A stretch of DNA of 6,231 nucleotides from Minisyncoccota bacterium (GCA_023143935.1 JAGLGQ010000112.1:1-6231); one strand, 5' to 3'. Positions 1-5,675 are shown, counted from the first letter of the stretch. Notes: generated by a model from the sequence alone, not told the origin. Program-made: numbers and translations.

Positions 1-317
1 CTTTGAGAAGAAAAATCCTCGCATGATTCAAAAGCACCAATGGATGCTCTAGAAAAAAATACCTTTGCTTCTTGATGTAAAATTTCTTTTTCTCCAAACT
101 TACAACTAGAATATACTATTTCTTCATATTCATTTTCTTCTTTCTCATCTTCTCTTTCTGTTAATTTAGAAAATTCTAAATCAGTCAAAAAATCTAATTT
201 AAACTCTGAAGATGAAAAAAATATTTTATAAGTAAAATAACCAAAAATTAACACAACGATTGTGAAAAAAAATATTAAAATATAAACTATTATTTTTTTA
301 GTTAGTTGAGTTATCAT
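1..317 (-). CDS. Single-pass membrane protein with CPR-type Cys motif, 3' end missing
   Basis: I do not recognise a named family. The ATG at 317 opens a frame that stays open for 105 codons to the window edge, so the C-terminus is missing. It starts 5 nt after the ftsZ stop, which makes co-transcription with ftsZ very likely; no Shine-Dalgarno is visible. Residues 9-28 form one strongly hydrophobic helix (IIVYILIFFFTIVVLIFGYF) after a short Lys-containing N-terminus, suggesting a signal anchor with the rest outside the membrane. Residues 38-66 are acidic and probably disordered. Residues 72-99 read C-K-F-G, then I-L-H, then V-F-F, ending G-A-F-E-S-C, with 26 residues between the two Cys. From memory this matches the spacing and several positions of a Cys repeat found in many CPR surface proteins (C-x-F-N-G-x-x-I-x-H ... 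G-x-x-C ... R-x-C). The frame and helix are seen directly; the repeat assignment is inference. Confidence 0.8.
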   Translation of the reverse strand, partial: MITQLTKKIIVYILIFFFTIVVLIFGYFTYKIFFSSSEFKLDFLTDLEFSKLTEREDEKEENEYEEIVYSSCKFGEKEILHQEAKVFFSRASIGAFESCEDFSSQ

Positions 318-322
318 TTAAT

Positions 323-1558
323 TTAAAAAAGGGATTTAAATATATCAAATAATGAATTCGATTTTTTTTTATCATTTTGACAAACAACATCTTCTTCATA
401 CCTTACATCATCTATTTCTTCAAAATCATTATCATCACCTTGTTGTTGTTGCATATTTAATCCAAAAGTTTTTGCTTCACTAAAATCTCCGCTTTGATTA
501 TCAAAATTTGAAGCCACTACAGTAACCTTAATTTCTCCCTTTCTCAATTTACTATTTCTGGCAGTTCCAAATTTAATTAAAGCTTGAGGAGAAGCTTCTT
601 CAGTAATATATTGAGCAATTTCTGTAATTTCTGACATTTTCAAATCACCAGAAGAAGAAATTGAAAATAATATAGAACCAGAACCTTTGGTGGAAATATC
701 AATCAAAGGAGAATTAATTGCGGCAATGGCAGCTTTTTGTGCACGGTCAGAACCCTTTGCAGAACCAATACCGATTAAAGAAAGTTTTGAATCTTCCAAA
801 ACAGCTTTAATATCTGCATAATCAATATTTATAATTCCCGGTCTTGTAATTAATTCTGAAATACCCTCCACAGCTTGTCTTAAAACTTCGTCAGATAAAG
901 CAAAAGCTTCTTCTAGGGAAGCATCTTCGCCTGTAGTTTCTAAAATTTTATTATTTTCAATTACAATGTACGCATCAACTTCTTTTGCTAAATTGTCTAT
1001 CCCTTCTTTTGCAAGTTCATCTCTTTTTCCACCCTCAAAAGAAAAAGGTTTTGTGACCACTGCAACTGTTAAAATACCTAAATCTTTTGCAATTGAAGCA
1101 ATTACAGGACTACCTCCTGTACCAGTTCCTCCACCCATACCACCCGTAATAAATAACATTTGAGTATCTTTTAGTGCGGTTGTAATTTCATCTACTGCTT
1201 CTAAAGCGGCTTTCCTTCCAATTTCTGGATTCATTCCGGCTCCAACACCATTAGTTATGTTTTGCCCAATCTTAATTTTTTTTGTTGCTCTTGATTGATT
1301 TAAATCTTGGAGGTCAGTATTTACAGCAATAAATTTAACATTTTTTACCCCCTTTTTAATCATGTAATTAGTAGCGTTGTTACCAGAACCACCCACACCA
1401 ACAACTGTTATTTTGGGAAGGTTAAATTTATCCTTTGGTGGTGTAGAAGGAGTCATTTTTGTTTTTAAGGGAATATTTTTTTTTACCTGTTTTTTCTTAA
1501 CAACATTTGTTTTTTGTTTTTTGTTTTTTGTTGTTTTTTGTATTTTTTTTGTAGACAT
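323..1558 (-). CDS. ftsZ: Cell division protein FtsZ (tubulin-like GTPase) with unusual termini
   Basis: FtsZ polymerises with GTP at midcell to form the division ring. The 411-residue product has the full GTPase core: glycine-rich loop VVGVGGSGNNATNYM (52-66), NTD (80-82), tubulin signature GGMGGGTGTGG (139-149), and T7 synergy loop NIDYADIK (244-251), whose D246 and D249 correspond to the catalytic acidic pair. The second domain is recognisable at 280-352 (GEIKVTVVAS at 341-350). Residues 1-44 are an extension with 16 Lys and only one acidic residue, partly encoded by a heptanucleotide repeat. The linker (about 370-392) is acidic. The last residues, DIFKSLF (405-411), replace the usual DIPxFLR-type peptide, keeping D, I and L but losing Pro and the basic residue. 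The ATG at 1558 is the only upstream start; Met35 (1456) is a possible alternative but also lacks a Shine-Dalgarno. It sits 59 nt downstream of ysxC. No ftsA is visible in the window. Confidence 0.97.
   Translation of the reverse strand: MSTKKIQKTTKNKKQKTNVVKKKQVKKNIPLKTKMTPSTPPKDKFNLPKITVVGVGGSGNNATNYMIKKGVKNVKFIAVNTDLQDLNQSRATKKIKIGQNITNGVGAGMNPEIGRKAALEAVDEITTALKDTQMLFITGGMGGGTGTGGSPVIASIAKDLGILTVAVVTKPFSFEGGKRDELAKEGIDNLAKEVDAYIVIENNKILETTGEDASLEEAFALSDEVLRQAVEGISELITRPGIINIDYADIKAVLEDSKLSLIGIGSAKGSDRAQKAAIAAINSPLIDISTKGSGSILFSISSSGDLKMSEITEIAQYITEEASPQALIKFGTARNSKLRKGEIKVTVVASNFDNQSGDFSEAKTFGLNMQQQQGDDNDFEEIDDVRYEEDVVCQNDKKKSNSLFDIFKSLF
1509..1540 (-). repeat. Heptanucleotide tandem repeat in ftsZ N-terminus
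   Basis: On the plus strand GTTTTTT occurs three times exactly in tandem (1509-1529). After an interrupting GTT comes a further GTTTTTTG (1533-1540). On the coding strand this is CAAAAAA. Three units are 21 nt, exactly seven codons, coding for Lys, Asn, Gln and Thr at about FtsZ residues 10-17. Gain or loss of one unit would shift the frame; three units would not. Met35 lies downstream as a possible restart. Slippage in this tract is inference. Confidence 0.75.
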
Positions 1559-1562
1559 TTTA

Positions 1563-1568
1563 TTTATA
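1563..1568 (-). promoter_or_regulatory. Possible -10 box before ftsZ
   Basis: TATAAA on the minus strand lies 4 nt before the ftsZ ATG in the 59-nt gap after ysxC. The gap is large compared with the others in this operon (10 and 5 nt), so ftsZ may have an internal promoter. No good -35 hexamer is visible at 16-18 nt, and the region is almost pure A+T, so this may be chance. Confidence 0.25.
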
Positions 1569-1582
1569 TTTTTAATTATTGC

Positions 1583-1599
1583 TTATTTATGATAAATAA
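1583..1599. repeat. 17-bp palindrome in the ysxC-ftsZ gap
   Basis: TTATTTAT-G-ATAAATAA is a perfect 8+8 palindrome around one base, centred 33 nt upstream of the ftsZ start. With a one-base loop and no G:C pair in the arms it is poor as an RNA hairpin, so a DNA-binding site for a dimeric regulator is more plausible than a terminator. The base composition makes chance palindromes likely. Confidence 0.3.
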
Positions 1600-1617
1600 T
1601 ACCAAAATTTAATCTTT

Positions 1618-2205
1618 TTACAATTTTTTTTTAATAATATTAAAAATTTCCCAAAATTTTTCAATACCCCTTTTTTTAAAAGCTGAAAAAGAAATAATTT
1701 CTATATTCGTACCTATTTTTTTTTGAATAGATTTTATTTGTTTAAATAAAACACCTTGTTTTATTTTATCTATTTTATTTAAAAGTATAATTATTTTTTC
1801 ATTATTTTTCTGTAAAATATTTATTAATTCTTCATCGTAATCAGTTAAACCAACTTTGGAATCTAAAACTATTACATTTATTCTATTTTTTACATCTGAA
1901 TAAAGTAAATACCATAAAATTAATTTTCTAAGTTTTTCTCTTTCTTTTTGTGAAACTTTTGCATACCCATAACCCGGTAAATCAACTATAAATAATTCTT
2001 CGTTAATTTTAAAAAAATTTAATTCTTTAGTTTTTCCGGGTTTTGAAGAAGATTTTACTAAATTTTTTCTACCCAAAATGGTATTTATAACAGAAGATTT
2101 TCCAACGTTTGATCTACCATAAAAAGCTAAATGCAAAAAATCAGATTCTAAAATAGAATCTGTCCCTCTTATTCCTTTTATAAAAATAGCAGAATTTATT
2201 TTCAT
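1618..2205 (-). CDS. ysxC: Ribosome biogenesis GTPase YsxC/EngB (YihA)
   Basis: A TrmE-Era-EngA-EngB-Septin type GTPase of 195 residues, the usual size for this family. Family members assist late 50S subunit assembly, and depletion in model bacteria also disturbs division. All G motifs are visible: G1 GRSNVGKSS (30-38), G2 with Thr in GKTKE (57-61), G3 in DLPGYGYA (75-82), a hallmark of the EngB family, G4 NKIDK (143-147; the common form is TKxDK) and G5 SAFKKRG (174-180). The C-terminus is short and basic (IIKKKL), with Lys encoded by an A9 run. The start at 2205 places GxxGTDSILE and the strand before G1 where expected. It begins 10 nt after the small membrane protein's stop codon and precedes ftsZ by 59 nt, so it is probably the second gene of that operon. 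No Shine-Dalgarno is visible. Confidence 0.96.
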   Translation of the reverse strand: MKINSAIFIKGIRGTDSILESDFLHLAFYGRSNVGKSSVINTILGRKNLVKSSSKPGKTKELNFFKINEELFIVDLPGYGYAKVSQKEREKLRKLILWYLLYSDVKNRINVIVLDSKVGLTDYDEELINILQKNNEKIIILLNKIDKIKQGVLFKQIKSIQKKIGTNIEIISFSAFKKRGIEKFWEIFNIIKKKL

Positions 2206-2215
2206 GATTTATTTT

Positions 2216-2362
2216 TTAAATTATTTTTACTTCGTTTTGAAGAGATTTATCATGCTCCACAGTATCTTCAATAAAAGATATAAAAGTAGTAACCGATACC
2301 AATACTACAACAAATATACTAATCATTCCAAAAAAATGTTTATTAAAAATTTTCCTTACCAT
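2216..2362 (-). CDS. 48-residue single-pass membrane protein, unknown function
   Basis: I do not recognise the family. The frame runs from ATG at 2362 to TAA at 2216 and codes for 48 residues. The first nine (MVRKIFNKH) are basic, residues 10-31 are a hydrophobic helix (FFGMISIFVVVLVSVTTFIS and on), and the last 17 are polar and acid-rich (EDTVEHDKSLQNEVKII). By the positive-inside rule the N-terminus is cytoplasmic and the tail faces outward. An extended -10 promoter lies 6 nt before the ATG, so translation probably starts on a leaderless message, which supports this as a real gene. Its stop is 10 nt before ysxC, so it should be first in the operon with ysxC and ftsZ. The topology (short basic N-terminus, one helix, polar tail) recalls FtsL/FtsB/DivIC division proteins, but it is too short for their coiled coil; that comparison is speculative. 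Confidence 0.72.
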   Translation of the reverse strand: MVRKIFNKHFFGMISIFVVVLVSVTTFISFIEDTVEHDKSLQNEVKII

Positions 2363-2368
2363 ATGTGA

Positions 2369-2377
2369 ATTATAACA
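2369..2377 (-). promoter_or_regulatory. Extended -10 promoter of the ysxC-ftsZ operon
   Basis: The minus strand reads TGTTATAAT: a perfect TATAAT (2374-2369) with the TGn extension (2377-2375). Only TCACAT separates it from the ATG at 2362, so the normal start site about 7 nt downstream falls on the A of the start codon, predicting a leaderless transcript. A weak -35-like TTGAGT (2400-2395) has a 20-nt spacer, too long to count; extended -10 promoters can work without a -35. Confidence 0.7.
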
Positions 2378-2379
2378 TA

Positions 2380-2406
2380 TTACCATGTAGTTTTACTCAA
2401 TGGTAA
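2380..2406. repeat. Inverted repeat overlapping the -35 region, possible operator
   Basis: TTACCAT (2380-2386) and ATGGTAA (2400-2406) are perfect 7-bp inverted half-sites with centres 20 bp apart, about two helical turns, just upstream of the extended -10. A third copy, TTACCAT (2356-2362), covers the start codon of the first gene. The heptamer also occurs several times inside coding sequence in the window, so its presence alone is not special; the clustering around the promoter is. Confidence 0.35.
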
Positions 2407-2414
2407 GTTTGCAT

Positions 2415-2479
2415 TTTTTCACAAAGCAAGGCTTAACACATACCCTTTGGGTATGTGTTAAGCCTTGCTTTGTGAAAAA
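2415..2479. repeat. Perfect 31-bp inverted repeat with 3-nt loop
   Basis: Arms 2415-2445 and 2449-2479 pair at all 31 positions around a TTT loop (2446-2448). The outer ends are TTTTTCACAAAG and CTTTGTGAAAAA, and the core contains GGCTTAACACATACCC. It starts 8 bp past the stop of the DUF3999-like gene and ends 38 bp before the next promoter, so it sits where a terminator is expected. On either strand, however, T precedes the stem and A follows it, the reverse of an intrinsic terminator. Possible explanations are a small palindromic mobile element, a U-tract-free hairpin terminator, or an RNase III / 3'-end stability hairpin. Confidence 0.9.
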
Positions 2480-2487
2480 GTTAAAAA

Positions 2488-3819
2488 TTATAATTTATTA
2501 ATGTATGGATTATCGTCTATATCTTTATTTTTGTGTTCTTTTACTATCTTATAAATTATCCAAAATAAAAATAAAATAAATAAAAATATTATTAAATAAA
2601 AAATTGTTTCTTTATTATTTTTTTTTATCTTATTTTTTACTTCAAAAAAACTATTTTCTTGTTCTTCGCTTAAATTTAACTCATTTTGAACTTGTTCTGA
2701 CAAAATGCTTTGGTTTTTATTAACATATGCTGGTTTAAAATTTGATTGATTTCCATAAATTAATTTATAAGAATGATTATTAAAATCTAAATTATTTAAA
2801 TATAATCTTTCTAAATACCTACCCCCTTTTACAGAAAATGGGTCTACCAACTCTTTATCTTTTTCATGTTTAATAATTATTAAATAATATTTTTTATTAT
2901 CATTAAAAAAAATTTTATTTGTTTCATCGTAAATTTTTTTGGAAAATTTACCATCATAAACTAATTTCCAATAATCTTTAAATTCTTCGTTATTTTTTTT
3001 ATCTTTCGAAAAAATAGCATCTTTATTATTAGAAGAATATATAAGAATGGGAACAGAAAAACTCAATTGTTTTGCTGTAATAATAAAATAATCAATTGGT
3101 AAATTATCAAAAAACATTGAAACTAAAATTTCAGTTTCTTCTTCTTTTTTTGTATTCTTTATAATTTGTAAATCATACTCTTTTTTATTACCATCTATTA
3201 ATTGAGTTTTTGTTTCCAAAAAAGAAAAAGAATCTACATTAAAATTTCCTTCTTTACCATAAATAATTAATTTTAAAAATCTATAATTATTAAATTTATA
3301 ATTTATAAAAAAATCACTCAAAGCTGGTCCAGATATTATTTTATCGTCTTTTTCGGAATCTAAATTAATATTTAAAAAATCTGATTCTAAATCATCTATT
3401 CCAAATATTTTTACTTTTCTGGAAAAATCTACTGATTTAGAATCAACTCTAATAACATTGTGATAAGTTACATTTTCACCAAAATCTATTATATAAGTTA
3501 TTTCATTTTGACTTTTATCTTCTATTTTGCTTAAAATATTAATTTTATATTCTTTCTTTTCTTCCACTTGTTTATCTTCGTGTTTTTGAAGAGAATACTG
3601 AATTTCTGTATTTTTTTCATCAACAATTCTTAAATCATTCAAAAAATGATTTGCTTTATTGTAAATATCTTCGTTAAGATTAATAAAAAAACTGCCTTCT
3701 TTATTATTTTGAGGCAATAAATTTCTAAAATATTTATATTCAGAAATATCTAAACTATTCGCAAAAATAAAATTTATTACACTAAAAAATAAAAGAACAA
3801 GGATAATAAATTTTTTCAT
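2488..3819 (-). CDS. Secreted, C-terminally membrane-anchored protein resembling DUF3999
   Basis: A 443-residue protein of unknown function. Residues 1-20 look like a signal peptide (MKK, then IILVLLFFSVINFIFA, likely cut after A20). Residues 26-77 resemble the start of DUF3999 proteins: an aromatic Y-K-Y-F-R stretch, a strand ending I-N-L, then FLNDLRIVDEKNTEIQYSL (59-77), which recalls the family's 'DLRV..G..VPY' pattern. Residues 108-200 look like a galactose-binding-type beta-sandwich: RVDSKSVDFSRKVKIFGIDD (124-143) and NYRFLKLIIYG (178-188). A late SYKLIYGNQSNF (350-361) recalls the family's conserved 'Y-x-L-x-x-G' segment. Residues 406-426 are a transmembrane helix followed by a charged cytoplasmic tail. 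The gene stands alone between the secY terminator and the long inverted repeat, with its own -10 box. DUF3999 assignment is from memory of family patterns and moderately uncertain; the secreted, anchored topology is clear. Confidence 0.85.
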   Translation of the reverse strand: MKKFIILVLLFFSVINFIFANSLDISEYKYFRNLLPQNNKEGSFFINLNEDIYNKANHFLNDLRIVDEKNTEIQYSLQKHEDKQVEEKKEYKINILSKIEDKSQNEITYIIDFGENVTYHNVIRVDSKSVDFSRKVKIFGIDDLESDFLNINLDSEKDDKIISGPALSDFFINYKFNNYRFLKLIIYGKEGNFNVDSFSFLETKTQLIDGNKKEYDLQIIKNTKKEEETEILVSMFFDNLPIDYFIITAKQLSFSVPILIYSSNNKDAIFSKDKKNNEEFKDYWKLVYDGKFSKKIYDETNKIFFNDNKKYYLIIIKHEKDKELVDPFSVKGGRYLERLYLNNLDFNNHSYKLIYGNQSNFKPAYVNKNQSILSEQVQNELNLSEEQENSFFEVKNKIKKNNKETIFYLIIFLFILFLFWIIYKIVKEHKNKDIDDNPYINKL

Positions 3820-3824
3820 AATTA

Positions 3825-3830
3825 ATAATA
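3825..3830 (-). promoter_or_regulatory. Possible -10 box before the DUF3999-like gene
   Basis: TATTAT on the minus strand ends 5 nt before the ATG at 3819, which would place transcription start at or one base inside the start codon. No clear -35 is visible. A promoter is expected here because the secY terminator lies just upstream (3889-3857). The position repeats the leaderless arrangement at 2369-2377. Confidence 0.4.
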
Positions 3831-3856
3831 GTTTAACATTTTATGCCTTTTTAAAC

Positions 3857-3889
3857 AAAAAAACTTATAATAATATTATAAGTTTTTTT
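3857..3889 (-). terminator. Intrinsic terminator after secY (possibly bidirectional)
   Basis: Arms 3857-3872 and 3874-3889 are perfectly complementary (core ACTTATAATA / TATTATAAGT, flanked by A and T runs). In the direction of secY transcription the hairpin ends in seven T residues, the U-tract of an intrinsic terminator, 22 nt after the secY stop. The stem has one G:C pair, so it is weak, but the layout is canonical and it separates the ribosomal operon from the next gene. Confidence 0.75.
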
Positions 3890-3911
3890 ATTTAAAAATA
3901 ATAATTAAATT

Positions 3912-5216
3912 TTAAGAATTTAAATATTGTCTTACTGAAATTTGTGCATCAATTTTTCTAATTAAATCAATCCCCACAGAAACTACAATCAAAATTGAAG
4001 TACCACCAATGGCAAGATTTGGATTACCAGTTAGTCCACTGACTACGAATGGTATAACCGCAACAGATGATAGAAAAAGAGCACCAACAAACGTAACTCT
4101 AGTTGTAACTTTAGCAAAAAACTCTTCTGTTTCTTCTCCTGGTCTTACCCCTGGTACAAATGTACCTCCTTTCTGTAAATTTTCTGCCATTTTTTTAGGA
4201 TCAAATGTAACGGCTGTATAAAAGAAAGTAAAAAAGAATACTAAAATAAAGAATGCAATTCCGTAATAAATTGAATACATTAAATTAGCAGAAGGATTAG
4301 AAGAAACATCAACCAACGATTGTAACCATGACCATGTTTCTACTTTACCTAATTGCAATATAGAAACAACAACCTGCGGAAGTGAAATTAAAACAGAAGC
4401 AAAAATAATAGGAATAACTCCTGCCTGATTTAATTTAATCGGAATAAAAGATTGAATATTTTGAGCTTTCTCTCCCGCTCTCGCTGTTCTCGCATTATGT
4501 ACCGGAACTGGTCTTGATGCTTCGGTAACATACACAATGGCATAAATCATAAAAAGAAATAATGCTCCTATGCCTAAATATGCTGGAAGTACAGAAATAT
4601 CATTTGATAGATTTTCCCAAAGTTGTCTTAATCTTCCTGGAAAAGAAGATACAATACCAGCAAAAATCATCAATGATAATCCATTACCAATACCGAATTC
4701 TGAAATTAATTCTCCAACCCACATTAAAAAAATGGAACCAGCTACAGCAACGGTGATACTAGTCATCATAACATTAGAATCAAAATTTTCTAATAATTGA
4801 TAAGAATTTAAAAGGTGTAAAAAACCAAAAGCTTGAATAGCAGCTAATGGTACTGACAATAACCTAGAATAATTACCAATTTTTTTTCTTCCAATTTCAC
4901 CCTCTTCTTGTTGCATCTTTTTTAGTTTTGGATAACTAAATGACATTAACTGCATAATAATAGATGCAGTAATATATGGCATAACACCAAACATAACTAT
5001 AGATAATGCCTCTAAACCACCACCAGAAAACAAATTAATCATTCCTAAAAATTGATTATCTGAAAAGAATTTTTGTAAAGCCCCTTGATCTACAATAGGA
5101 AGAGGTACAGAAGCAAAAAGTCTAAAAATGAAAAAAGCAAAAAGTATAAATACTATTTTACTTCTTATAAATTTGTCTTTAAAAACAAATAAAGTTTTAT
5201 TTAACATGTCTGTCAT
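3912..5216 (-). CDS. secY: Preprotein translocase subunit SecY
   Basis: SecY is the pore of the Sec translocon, working with SecE, SecG and SecA to export or insert proteins. The 434-residue length is normal for bacteria. Ten hydrophobic segments can be placed at about 20-37, 70-92, 118-138, 150-170, 176-195, 210-231, 262-287, 310-335, 372-393 and 403-420. Signature stretches are MPYITASIIMQL (79-90) in the second helix, GIGNGLSLMIFAGI (175-188), PIKLNQAGVIPIIFA (259-273), YTAVTFDPKKMAENLQKGG (333-351) in the large cytoplasmic loop, and GGTSILIVVSVGIDLIRKID (404-423) near the C-terminus. Met4 (5207) is an alternative start; neither has a Shine-Dalgarno. It begins 12 nt after rplO and is the last gene of the ribosomal operon, being followed by a terminator rather than adk, map or infA. 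Confidence 0.98.
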   Translation of the reverse strand: MTDMLNKTLFVFKDKFIRSKIVFILFAFFIFRLFASVPLPIVDQGALQKFFSDNQFLGMINLFSGGGLEALSIVMFGVMPYITASIIMQLMSFSYPKLKKMQQEEGEIGRKKIGNYSRLLSVPLAAIQAFGFLHLLNSYQLLENFDSNVMMTSITVAVAGSIFLMWVGELISEFGIGNGLSLMIFAGIVSSFPGRLRQLWENLSNDISVLPAYLGIGALFLFMIYAIVYVTEASRPVPVHNARTARAGEKAQNIQSFIPIKLNQAGVIPIIFASVLISLPQVVVSILQLGKVETWSWLQSLVDVSSNPSANLMYSIYYGIAFFILVFFFTFFYTAVTFDPKKMAENLQKGGTFVPGVRPGEETEEFFAKVTTRVTFVGALFLSSVAVIPFVVSGLTGNPNLAIGGTSILIVVSVGIDLIRKIDAQISVRQYLNS

Positions 5217-5228
5217 AATATATTTTAA

Positions 5229-5675
5229 TTATTTTACGTTACCACCCACTTTTTCTATTTTTTCTTGTGCTGTCTTTGATATCAATAATCCCTCTACAGT
5301 AACTTTTTTTGTTAATTCCCCATTAGCTAAAATTTTTATTCTTTGTATTTTACCATTTCTTTTTTTCGCAAGTGATTTTTCAAATAAAGTTTCTTGGTTA
5401 ACAATGTCTCCATCTGAAAAAACACTTTCTAATTGATTAAGATTAATGGCAAAATATTTATTAATAATTTCTTTGTTTTTATTACCGTTAATACCCTGTC
5501 CTCTTAATTTAGGTATTTTTTTAATAATATCTCTCAATGCTGGTCTAGTAGAATTACCAGTTCTAGATTTTTGACCTTTCATTCCTTTCCCTGAAGTTTT
5601 TCCTCTTTTTCCCCCTCTTCCAACTTTTTTTCTAGTTTTGTTTGGATTATTTTTTTTTAATTCATTAATTTGCAT
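5229..5675 (-). CDS. rplO: Large ribosomal subunit protein uL15 (L15)
   Basis: uL15 binds 23S rRNA in the large subunit and is usually encoded just before secY, as here. The 148-residue product starts MQINELKKN and continues KKVGRGGKRGKTSGKGMKGQ (16-35), the basic rRNA-binding loop. This is shorter than the classical GxGxGxGKTSGRG form and is of the type I associate with CPR bacteria. The next segment, RPALRDIIKKIPKLRG (44-59), takes the place of the FEGGQ-containing stretch of model bacteria. The C-terminus, TVEGLLISKTAQEKIEKVGG (126-145), is the conserved uL15 end. The gene follows rpsE by 28 nt, with no rpmD between them, and precedes secY by 12 nt. Start at 5675 fits the family N-terminus. 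Confidence 0.97.
   Translation of the reverse strand: MQINELKKNNPNKTRKKVGRGGKRGKTSGKGMKGQKSRTGNSTRPALRDIIKKIPKLRGQGINGNKNKEIINKYFAINLNQLESVFSDGDIVNQETLFEKSLAKKRNGKIQRIKILANGELTKKVTVEGLLISKTAQEKIEKVGGNVK

Noticed and set aside
1509..1550. CRISPR-like or satellite repeat
   Set aside because: The units are 7 nt, without spacers, and lie inside the translated ftsZ N-terminus.
323..1558. UGA-recoded (code 25) host
   Set aside because: Glycine-rich FtsZ, SecY and uL15 contain no in-frame UGA, and all genes end normally in TAA.
966..1592. Plus-strand open frames opposite ftsZ
   Set aside because: They are antisense to a strongly conserved FtsZ frame, have low-complexity or proline/phenylalanine-rich translations from reversed codons, and match no family.
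1583..1599. Terminator between ysxC and ftsZ
   Set aside because: The palindrome has a one-base loop, only A:T pairs in its arms and no following U-tract.
2415..2479. Intrinsic terminator for the DUF3999-like gene
   Set aside because: The stem is followed by A residues on both strands and preceded by T; the U-tract polarity is the opposite of that required.
4009..4800. Plus-strand open frames opposite secY
   Set aside because: Antisense shadows of the conserved SecY frame; two of them overlap each other in different frames.
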